Both the position numbers and the translations under genes were made by a program. The notes beneath the pieces were generated by a model that was not told the DNA's origin, searched no databases, and was given only the letters and a program-made list of their open reading frames with translations. Source: Cycloclasticus sp. (GTDB lineage: Bacteria; Pseudomonadota; Gammaproteobacteria; Methylococcales; Cycloclasticaceae). From it: DNA of 7,007 nt. Positions 1 to 5,346 of this stretch are shown one piece after another. How positions within the stretch are numbered: position 1 is the first letter of the stretch; every line of letters begins with the position of its first letter. Where the stretch lies: contig JAGPVU010000092.1 of assembly GCA_018066825.1 (NCBI GenBank), positions 1-7,007 on the forward strand. Reading direction: 5' to 3'.

Positions 1-306
1 AAAACTTACAATAAGCGTTAAATACACAAGACGCTCTAACCCTGGTTTGGCTGGGTCACCGCCGCCCATTACTATTGGGAATAATGCAACTATAGGAATA
101 AGAGCAACCAGTAGTGTTCTTACTATACTGTAACCACGAAACAAATAGCATGCTATTGCGCCAAAGATAAATGGTAGTAAAGTAATATTTAAGAATAAAC
201 CTTGCCCTGTTTTCTCTGCCAGAACTTCTGCATAATTTTCAATGTAAATATAATATATAGCTATTGATGCTAATAAAATTACTAAATTATGAATTATCCT
301 TTTCAT
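1..306 (-). CDS. Small multi-span membrane protein, probable first integron cassette gene (partial, 3' end off the left edge)
   Basis: The minus strand is open from an ATG at 306-304 to the window edge, giving 102 codons with no stop. The start reads MKRIIHNLVILLASIAIYY. Hydrophobic stretches at about residues 5-22, 36-56 and 61-80 look like three transmembrane helices, and a fourth begins near residue 93. A short loop with GGGDPAKPG lies at 81-89. I do not recognise the family and assign no function. The ATG lies 11 bases after a consensus integron core site (318-324, minus strand) and the gene is divergent from intI, which is the arrangement expected for the first cassette of an array. No clear Shine-Dalgarno sequence precedes the ATG; the nearest AGG is about 12 bases upstream, inside the core site. 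It could instead be a resident chromosomal gene if no attC site follows it. Confidence 0.72.
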   Translation of the reverse strand, partial: MKRIIHNLVILLASIAIYYIYIENYAEVLAEKTGQGLFLNITLLPFIFGAIACYLFRGYSIVRTLLVALIPIVALFPIVMGGGDPAKPGLERLVYLTLIVSF

Positions 307-317
307 CTATTTAATAC

Positions 318-324
318 GCCTAAC
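318..324 (-). other. Integron core recombination site GTTAGGC (attI/cassette junction)
   Basis: Read on the minus strand the sequence is GTTAGGC, a perfect match to the integron core consensus GTTRRRY. Integrase cuts between the G and the first T, so the predicted junction between attI and the first cassette is between 324 and 323. It sits at the expected place, between the intI 5' end and the start of a divergent ORF, and in the expected orientation. A seven-base degenerate motif is weak by itself; position and orientation give it weight. Confidence 0.7.
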
Positions 325-328
325 AGTA

Positions 329-357
329 TGTTTTATGGGATTGAATCCCACAAAACA
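329..357. repeat. 29-bp imperfect palindrome with GGATTGAATCC core (copy 1)
   Basis: Two 14-base arms surround a single central base (343). They are complementary at 13 of 14 positions, with one mismatch (335/351). The inner part is TGGGATTGAATCCCA. It lies inside the putative attI, immediately next to the core site, and could extrude as a hairpin or be a binding site. It shares its 11-base core with the palindrome at 464-488. No T-run follows on either strand, so it is not an obvious intrinsic terminator. Confidence 0.8.
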
Positions 358-361
358 ATAT

Positions 362-378
362 TATCGGGATTCCCGATA
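362..378. repeat. 17-bp perfect palindrome (TATCGGGA-T-TCCCGATA)
   Basis: Eight-base perfect arms flank the central base 370. It starts four bases after the neighbouring palindrome (329-357) ends, so the two form a tandem dyad block within attI. Read on the + strand it is followed by a T-rich stretch (GTTTTATTT), so it could act as a weak intrinsic terminator for transcripts running from the cassette side towards intI. A structural or protein-binding role in attI is equally possible. Confidence 0.75.
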
Positions 379-435
379 GTTTTATTTGATTACTTTTATT
401 CACGACATGTAACTTATTGTAAAATAGATATATTA

Positions 436-464
436 TTAATATATAATCGATTTAATTTTGTAAA
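436..464 (-). promoter_or_regulatory. Candidate cassette promoter Pc
   Basis: On the minus strand there is TTTACA (464-459), a 17-base spacer, and TATTAA (441-436), a fair match to sigma-70 -35 and -10 boxes. It points into the putative cassette array from about 110 bases upstream of the core site, as expected for Pc. A second weaker candidate lies at 423-395 (TTTACA, 17 bases, AATAAA). The region is so AT-rich (9 of 60 bases G or C in 421-480) that chance matches are likely. Confidence 0.4.
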
Positions 465-488
465 TATGTAGGATTGAATCCTACATAT
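464..488. repeat. 25-bp perfect palindrome with GGATTGAATCC core (copy 2)
   Basis: Perfect 12-base arms (464-475 and 477-488) flank the central G at 476. The inner 11 bases, GGATTGAATCC, are identical to those of the palindrome at 329-357, 133 bp away. It lies between the candidate divergent promoters and overlaps the proposed -35 of intI, so an operator role is plausible. A repeated mobile or structural palindrome is the alternative. Confidence 0.8.
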
Positions 489-501
489 CGATAAGTAATA
501 T
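474..501 (+). promoter_or_regulatory. Candidate intI promoter (PintI)
   Basis: TTGAAT (474-479) and TAATAT (496-501) are separated by 16 bases, placed 31 bp before the preferred intI ATG. The -35 element falls inside the perfect palindrome at 464-488. I found no CTGT-N8-ACAG LexA box in the region, unlike many SOS-controlled integron integrase promoters. The AT-rich background limits confidence. Confidence 0.4.
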
Positions 502-520
502 TACACTTTGCTTACTATAT

Positions 521-526
521 AGGTGA
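521..526 (+). promoter_or_regulatory. intI ribosome binding site (AGGTGA)
   Basis: AGGTGA ends five bases before the ATG at 532-534, ideal Shine-Dalgarno spacing. An in-frame GTG at 523 lies inside this element and so is an unlikely start; this decides in favour of the ATG. Confidence 0.7.
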
Positions 527-531
527 ATTTT

Positions 532-1509
532 ATGTACAAGTCTCCATTTTTAAATGAAATTAGTGATTTCATGATGGCTCGACATTACAGTAAAAGGACG
601 ATTAAAACGTATATTACTTGGATTCGAGCTTACATCAATTTTAATGATAAAAAGCATCCTTCTACGTTGGCTGGGCCTGATGTCAAAAGCTTTCTAACAC
701 ATCTTGCGGTAAACCGGAACGTTTCAGCTAGTACACAAGCAATCGCCTTAAATTCGTTGGCTTACCTATACAACAAGTTCCTTGATCAACCTTTTGAGGA
801 TATGGGGGACTTTAAACGCGCTAGACGACAGGCTAAGTTGCCGGTTGTTTTGACTCAAGAAGAAATGATGTTGTTGTTAAAACAAGTACCGCCACAATAT
901 AAATTAGTAATCGGTATGTTGTATGGTTCTGGCTTAAGGCGTATGGAACTTGTGCGGTTACGTGTAAATGATGTTGATAGAAGTATGAAGCAGGTTCGTG
1001 TTTGGAATGGTAAGGGATTCAAGCACCGTTTCACTACGTTAGCGGTTGAGTTATTGCCTGCAATTGAACAACAAATTAAGCGCGTTGAGCTATTGCTGAA
1101 TGATGATTTACAAAACCCGAATTATGCGGGTGTTTGGATGCCAAATGCATTGGAGCGAAAATATAATGGCGCTAATAAAACGCTGGCTTGGCAATATTTA
1201 TTTCCTTCTGTGCGCTTAAGTGTAGACCCTGAAAGTAACCTGATTCGCCGTCATCATATTGATGAGTCGATGATTAATAAGGTGATTAAGCAAGCAGGGA
1301 AGTCGGCTGGCATTACAAAGACTATTAGTTGCCACACGCTCCGTCATTCATTCGCCACGCATTTGTTGCAAAATGGCGTTGATATCCGAACAGTACAATC
1401 GCAATTAGGCCATGCAGATGTTAAAACAACGGAGATTTATACCCATGTTTTAAAGCAGGGTGCCGATGGTGTAAAAAGTCCGTTAAGTGGTGTTTTACAA
1501 GCCATGTGA
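532..1509 (+). CDS. intI: Integron integrase IntI (tyrosine recombinase)
   Basis: This 325-residue site-specific tyrosine recombinase would insert and excise gene cassettes at attI and attC. The N-terminal SAM-like core-binding domain covers about residues 1-100, starting at a region like IntI1 (HYSKRTIKTYITWIRAYI). The catalytic domain follows. Numbered from the ATG at 532, the active site is complete: Arg136 (YGSGLR), a Lys in the GKGFK loop (161 or 164), His268 and Arg271 (HTLRHSFATHLL), His294 (LGHADV) and nucleophile Tyr303 (EIYTHVL). Spacings between these residues match class 1 IntI1. The insert at about 190-228, with the ALERKY motif, is the extra domain that separates IntI from XerC/XerD. 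Length is normal for the family and the gene looks intact. The start is the ATG with AGGTGA upstream, not the GTG at 523. It is divergent from the attI site and cassette ORF on its left and converges with gor. A degenerate spot is GKGFKHR, where related recombinases usually have GKGxKDR. Confidence 0.95.
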   Translation: MYKSPFLNEISDFMMARHYSKRTIKTYITWIRAYINFNDKKHPSTLAGPDVKSFLTHLAVNRNVSASTQAIALNSLAYLYNKFLDQPFEDMGDFKRARRQAKLPVVLTQEEMMLLLKQVPPQYKLVIGMLYGSGLRRMELVRLRVNDVDRSMKQVRVWNGKGFKHRFTTLAVELLPAIEQQIKRVELLLNDDLQNPNYAGVWMPNALERKYNGANKTLAWQYLFPSVRLSVDPESNLIRRHHIDESMINKVIKQAGKSAGITKTISCHTLRHSFATHLLQNGVDIRTVQSQLGHADVKTTEIYTHVLKQGADGVKSPLSGVLQAM

Positions 1510-1653
1510 ATGTAGAAAGGGTTCAGGCATTATTTGGGGAGTAGGGGACTTACAATAACGATGATATAAACACATGCTTTAGGTCTAAATTGGATTAGAG
1601 CTGTTACCGCTCGTTTAACGCTTTGTCTATGGTGTAATATTCCTCGTCTAGCT

Positions 1654-3003
1654 TTATGTCATCGTGACCAATTCTTCGGCATTGGTGGGGTGTATGGCCA
1701 CGGTATCGTCAAAGTCTTTTTTGGTAGCGCCCATTTTAATGGCGACGGCAAAGCCTTGAAGTATTTCGTCGGCACTTTCGCCGAATAGGTGGCAGCCGAC
1801 AACTTTTTCATTTTTACCCACGGTTACCAGTTTCATGGTGGTGGGTTGTTTTGTGGTTGATAAGGCTTGTGTCATGGGGTTAAAGGTGGATGTGTATATT
1901 TTTACTTGATCGCCGTATTGCTCATTGGCTTGCTGTTCGGTTAGCCCGATGGTGCCGATAGGGGGGTGCGAGAAGATAACGCTGGGCACTAGCTCGTAAT
2001 TAAGTTTTCTATCGTGTTGGCCGTTAAATAGACGGTCGCTTAAACGCCGTGCCGCAGCAATAGCAACAGGGGTTAGGGCGATCCTGCCGGTGACATCGCC
2101 AACGGCAAAAATATTGTCTTGTGCCGTTTTTTGCCATTCATCGGTGGGGATAAAGTCACGTTTATCGGTTTGAATACCTGCGCTTTCAAGGTTTAATCCT
2201 TCGGTATTAGCGTGGCGACCAATGGCCCAGAGTATTTCGTCAAACTCACCGTCTACGGCGCCGTTATCGGTATGAATAGTGAGTTTGCCTTGGGCGTTCT
2301 TTTTAATTGCCGTTGGTGAGGTGTTGTTTTCAATATTGATGCCTTGATGCGCCATGGCGTTGCTCAGTTGTTGGCCTAGCATGCTGTCAAACTGCCGCAG
2401 CGCGTGTTCCCCCCTGACTATTAAGCTGACTTGCGTGCCTAATGCTTGGAATACGCCGGCTAATTCAACCGCAATAAAACCAGCACCAATAACGGCCACT
2501 TTTTTAGGTTGCTGCTCTAATTCAAAAAAACCGTCTGAGCTGATGCCGAATTGAGCACCAGGAATATTTGGAATACTGGGTTGGCCGCCGGTGGCGATTA
2601 AAAAGCGTTCTGCGGTGTAGTGTTTACCAGCCACTTCAATCGTGTGTGCATCAATAAATGAGGCGCTGCCTTGAATATGCTCGACCTTGTTTTTATTTAG
2701 GTTATTAGCGTAAATACCGTTTAAGCGCTCGATGTAAGCGTCTCTTTTATGCTTTAGCTCGTTCCAGTTAAAGCCATTGATGGAAATATCAAAACCGTAG
2801 TTTTGTGCTGAATGCAGGGTATCCGCTGTTGCTGCTGCAAACCACATGACTTTTTTAGGTACGCAGCCCACATTAACGCAGGTGCCACCTAGTCGTGCTT
2901 GTTCAATAACTGCACATTTAGCGCCGTAAGAAGCGGCTCTATTAGCACCGGCTAGGCCGCCACTGCCGCCGCCAATGGAAATTAAATCGTAATCATATTT
3001 CAT
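1654..3003 (-). CDS. gor: Glutathione-disulfide reductase
   Basis: This cytoplasmic FAD enzyme would reduce glutathione disulfide to glutathione with NADPH. With the ATG at 3003 it is 449 residues, against 450 in E. coli Gor. The FAD dinucleotide fold is at residues 11-16 (GGGSGG), and the redox disulfide is GGTCVNVGCVPKK with Cys42 and Cys47. The NADPH fold is GAGFIA at 173-178, followed by Arg197 and Arg203 (VRGEHALR), the pair associated with NADPH preference in the E. coli enzyme. The second FAD motif is FAVGDVTG near 300-307. The C-terminal dimer-interface catalytic segment is HPTNAEE, with His438 and Glu443. An in-frame TTG at 3012 would add three residues, but the ATG restores family numbering. 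Neither start has a strong Shine-Dalgarno. It lies 26 bp after dapE on the same strand, so it is probably the last gene of that transcript. I see no strong terminator in the gap before intI. Confidence 0.95.
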   Translation of the reverse strand: MKYDYDLISIGGGSGGLAGANRAASYGAKCAVIEQARLGGTCVNVGCVPKKVMWFAAATADTLHSAQNYGFDISINGFNWNELKHKRDAYIERLNGIYANNLNKNKVEHIQGSASFIDAHTIEVAGKHYTAERFLIATGGQPSIPNIPGAQFGISSDGFFELEQQPKKVAVIGAGFIAVELAGVFQALGTQVSLIVRGEHALRQFDSMLGQQLSNAMAHQGINIENNTSPTAIKKNAQGKLTIHTDNGAVDGEFDEILWAIGRHANTEGLNLESAGIQTDKRDFIPTDEWQKTAQDNIFAVGDVTGRIALTPVAIAAARRLSDRLFNGQHDRKLNYELVPSVIFSHPPIGTIGLTEQQANEQYGDQVKIYTSTFNPMTQALSTTKQPTTMKLVTVGKNEKVVGCHLFGESADEILQGFAVAIKMGATKKDFDDTVAIHPTNAEELVTMT

Positions 3004-3029
3004 ATTATTCAAGTGGTTAAAGGATTAAC

Positions 3030-4157
3030 TTAAAGTAATGTATTTTCTAGAACTTTTTGATAGGTGAGCGATAAGGCATCCAAATCATCGATGCTGACAC
3101 ACTCATTAATTTTATGGATGGTTGCATTGATGGGTCCTAACTCGATCACCTGTACACCATAGGGCGCGATAAAGCGGCCATCGGATGTGCCACCGCCGGT
3201 TGATAATTCAGTTGTTAGCCCGGTTACATCCATAATGGCTTTTTCAACAGCGCTGGTTAGATCACCGCGTTCGGTGATAAACGGTAGGCCAGATAGCTTC
3301 CAAACCAGTTCGTAATCGTCGGATTGTTGATCAATGATATGGGTGACGCGGCTTTTAATAACCTCGGGCGTTAGTTCACTTGAAAAACGTAAGTTAAAGA
3401 CCAGTTTTAACTCACCTGGAACAACATTTTCTACCCCTGTACCGGCGTTGATATTAGATATTTGGAAACTGGTTGGCGGAAAGTAATCGTTGCCTTCATC
3501 CCACTGTTCTGCAGTGATATTAGCCAAAATAGGCGCGAGCGCGTGAATAGGGTTTTCTACCAGTTCGGGGTAGGCAACGTGGCCTTGTTTACCGTTAAGC
3601 GTTAAATAACCGTTAATTGAACCACGACGGCCTACGCGAACCATATCGCCAAAGGTTTTATGGCTGGATGGTTCGCCAACAATGCAATAGTCAATCTTCT
3701 CACCACGGGCATCCAACGCTTGCATCACTTTTACTGTGCCATCGGTGGCAGGGCCTTCTTCATCACTGGTAATTAGGAATGCGATAGAGCCTTTATGGTT
3801 GTCGTGTGCAGCAATAAAGCCATCACAGGCGGTTAGCATAGCGGCGAGGCTGCCTTTCATATCGGCTGCGCCACGGGCATATATCAAGCCATCTTTAATG
3901 GTGGGTTCAAACGGCGGCGAATCCCATTCACTTAACGGACCTGTAGGTACCACGTCGGTATGGCCGGCAAAGGCGAATAGCGGAGCGCTGGTACCACGGC
4001 GCGCCCACAGGTTTTTGGTGTCGCCAAAATTCATCCATTCAATGTTAAAGCCGCGTTGCTGCAAGTAATCGGCCATCAAGTCCATACAACCAGCGTCTTC
4101 TGGGGTTAGCGAGACTTTTTTTAGTAATGCCTGGGTCAGTTCGAGTGTATTGCTCAT
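3030..4157 (-). CDS. dapE: Succinyl-diaminopimelate desuccinylase
   Basis: This is a dinuclear zinc amidohydrolase of the M20 family. It hydrolyses N-succinyl-LL-2,6-diaminopimelate to succinate and LL-diaminopimelate in the lysine and peptidoglycan pathway. At 375 residues it is full length. Metal and catalytic residues are all visible: His66 and Asp68 in GHTDVVP, bridging Asp99 in RGAADMKG, catalytic Glu133 with Glu134 in SDEEGP, Glu162 in GEPS, and His348 in NATIHKINE. This is one lower than the H. influenzae DapE numbering throughout. The lid or dimerisation domain occupies about 178-290 and includes QGHVAYP, with His193. Its ATG overlaps the yffB stop by four bases (ATGA), and no separate Shine-Dalgarno is evident, so translational coupling is likely. 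Confidence 0.97.
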   Translation of the reverse strand: MSNTLELTQALLKKVSLTPEDAGCMDLMADYLQQRGFNIEWMNFGDTKNLWARRGTSAPLFAFAGHTDVVPTGPLSEWDSPPFEPTIKDGLIYARGAADMKGSLAAMLTACDGFIAAHDNHKGSIAFLITSDEEGPATDGTVKVMQALDARGEKIDYCIVGEPSSHKTFGDMVRVGRRGSINGYLTLNGKQGHVAYPELVENPIHALAPILANITAEQWDEGNDYFPPTSFQISNINAGTGVENVVPGELKLVFNLRFSSELTPEVIKSRVTHIIDQQSDDYELVWKLSGLPFITERGDLTSAVEKAIMDVTGLTTELSTGGGTSDGRFIAPYGVQVIELGPINATIHKINECVSIDDLDALSLTYQKVLENTLL

Positions 4158-4504
4158 AAGCTAAATAGTTGTTGGTAAGCGGACTCTGAAAAACCCAGTT
4201 CAAGCGTTTTTCCGCTATCTAGAATAGGGCGCTTAATAATCGCAGGGTTCTCTAGCATAAGTAATACAGCGGTTTCTTTGTTGATAGCGTCTTTCGTTTC
4301 TTCTGCTAGCTTACGCCATGTTGTACCGCGTTTGTTAAGCATCGCTTCCCAACCTAAGGATGACTCAAGCGACGAGAGTAATTCGTCGCTTAAACCCTCT
4401 TTACGGTAATCGTGGAAAGTAAACTCGACGCCATTAGTCTCTAGCCATTTTTTAGCTTTCTTAATGGTGTCGCAGTTTTTGATGCCATACATCACAACAG
4501 ACAT
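4154..4504 (-). CDS. yffB: ArsC/Spx-family thioredoxin-fold protein, YffB type
   Basis: The 116-residue protein closely resembles E. coli YffB (118 residues): it opens with YGIKNCDTIKKA, carries HDYRKEGL near 31-38 and GTTWRKL near 60-66, and has the KRP segment at 91-93. Cys11 is the single N-terminal active-site thiol. Arg59 and Arg92 correspond to arginines that line the active site in ArsC enzymes. The family is related to glutaredoxin-coupled arsenate reductase, but YffB has no firmly established physiological substrate; a glutathione-dependent thiol reductase role has been suggested. Arsenate reductase should not be assumed here, as no other ars gene is present. It starts one base after the dapD stop, with AAGGGA inside the dapD 3' end as ribosome binding site, and overlaps dapE by four bases. 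The pairing with dapE also occurs in E. coli. Confidence 0.9.
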   Translation of the reverse strand: MSVVMYGIKNCDTIKKAKKWLETNGVEFTFHDYRKEGLSDELLSSLESSLGWEAMLNKRGTTWRKLAEETKDAINKETAVLLMLENPAIIKRPILDSGKTLELGFSESAYQQLFSL

Positions 4505-4505
4505 A

Positions 4506-5324
4506 TTAATCCCTTAATAGCTCGTTTAGGCCTGTTTTGCTGCGCGTTTTTTCATCAACGGTTTTAATAATAATCGCTGCGTACAAGCTGTGCGTACCAT
4601 CTTTTGACGGTAAGTTACCCGGTACAACCACAGAATAAGGAGGAACGCGGCCATAGCTAGTTTCACCGGTCATGCGGTTATAAATTTTAGTGCTTTGGCC
4701 AATGTAAACGCCCATAGATATAACCGAGCCTTCACCAACGATCACGCCTTCAACCACCTCTGAACGTGCGCCGATAAAACAATTGTCTTCAATAATAGTT
4801 GGGCCAGCTTGTAACGGCTCTAATACACCACCAATACCCACGCCGCCAGAAAGGTGAACGTTTTTACCGATTTGTGCGCAAGAGCCTACAGTCGCCCAGC
4901 CATCAACCATGGAGCCGCTATCAACATAAGCGCCAATATTAACGAAGGAGGGCATTAACACCACATTGGGGGCTATATATGAGCCAGCACGAACAACAGA
5001 ACCGGGGACTGCACGCATACCGCCTTTAATAAAGTCGGCTTCGGTGTAATTGGCAAATTTAGTTTCAACCTTGTCGTAGTAACGGTTTACATCGGAATCC
5101 ATCACCCGGTTGTCGTTAATTTTAAAAGATAATAACACCGCTTTTTTCAGCCACTGGTTGACCACCCATTCGCCGTCTTTCTTTTCCGCAACACGTGCTT
5201 CGCCGCTATCTAATAGCGCTAAAGATTGTTCAACGGCGCTGCGAATTTCAGCTGAAACAGTTTTAGAGTCAAAGTCTGCACGGTTATCAAAGGCGTCGTT
5301 AATAATGGTTTCTAAGGTATTCAT
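4506..5324 (-). CDS. dapD: 2,3,4,5-tetrahydropyridine-2,6-dicarboxylate N-succinyltransferase
   Basis: This enzyme transfers succinyl from succinyl-CoA to tetrahydrodipicolinate, committing the intermediate to the succinylase branch of lysine and peptidoglycan synthesis. The 272-residue length is typical of the family. An alpha-helical N-terminal domain (about 1-100) is followed by a left-handed beta helix built of hexapeptide repeats (about 105-210, for example NIGAYVDSGSMVDGWATVG), the fold of a trimeric acyltransferase. Asp141 (MVDGWATVG) and Glu189 (SEVVEG) match the catalytic residues described for the mycobacterial enzyme. The C-terminal segment SLYAAIIIKTVDEKTRSK is also characteristic. 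AGGA lies six bases before the ATG, a good ribosome binding site. It follows dapC by 22 bp and precedes yffB by one base. Confidence 0.97.
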   Translation of the reverse strand: MNTLETIINDAFDNRADFDSKTVSAEIRSAVEQSLALLDSGEARVAEKKDGEWVVNQWLKKAVLLSFKINDNRVMDSDVNRYYDKVETKFANYTEADFIKGGMRAVPGSVVRAGSYIAPNVVLMPSFVNIGAYVDSGSMVDGWATVGSCAQIGKNVHLSGGVGIGGVLEPLQAGPTIIEDNCFIGARSEVVEGVIVGEGSVISMGVYIGQSTKIYNRMTGETSYGRVPPYSVVVPGNLPSKDGTHSLYAAIIIKTVDEKTRSKTGLNELLRD

Positions 5325-5346
5325 TTTTTATCCTATGGTTTTAAAT

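Larger units (their letters stand above)
318..420 (-). other. attI: Putative attI primary recombination site (approximate extent)
   Basis: This is the stretch beside the 5' end of intI that ends in the core site at 318-324. Reading the minus strand towards the core, there is a GGGATTCAATCCC dyad, then a TAAAACA motif, then GTTAGGC. From memory, class 1 attI1 has a similar ending (a GGG...CCC dyad, TAAAACA, then GTTAGGC), which supports the call. A further degenerate GTTACAT on the minus strand (413-407) could be one of the direct accessory integrase sites seen in attI1. The outer boundary is a guess, because attI sites are poorly conserved between integrons. Confidence 0.55.

Noticed and set aside
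289..471. Open frame of 60 codons on the + strand across the attI region
   Set aside because: It overlaps the cassette ORF start, the core site and the palindromes, has no good ribosome binding site, and its codons simply follow the AT-rich DNA.
523..531. GTG at 523 as the intI start
   Set aside because: The GTG lies inside the AGGTGA Shine-Dalgarno, which is ideally spaced for the ATG at 532.
1548..1558. 11-base match (ACTTACAATAA) between this point and 4-14
   Set aside because: It is short and A/T-rich, and the similarity stops at once on both sides, so chance is the simplest explanation.
1603..1619. Core-like motif GTTTAAC (GTTAAAC on the minus strand) near GTTACCG, as a possible attC after intI
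   Set aside because: No partner core site lies at a suitable distance and there is no imperfect inverted repeat between; a seven-base degenerate motif is expected by chance.
2354..2554. Open frames opposite or out of frame with gor, dapE, dapD and dapC
   Set aside because: They lie wholly or mainly within genes with complete conserved motifs and show no family features of their own.
4154..4504. Arsenate reductase as the product of the ArsC-family gene
   Set aside because: The protein matches YffB, the gene sits in a dap operon, and no arsenic resistance genes accompany it.
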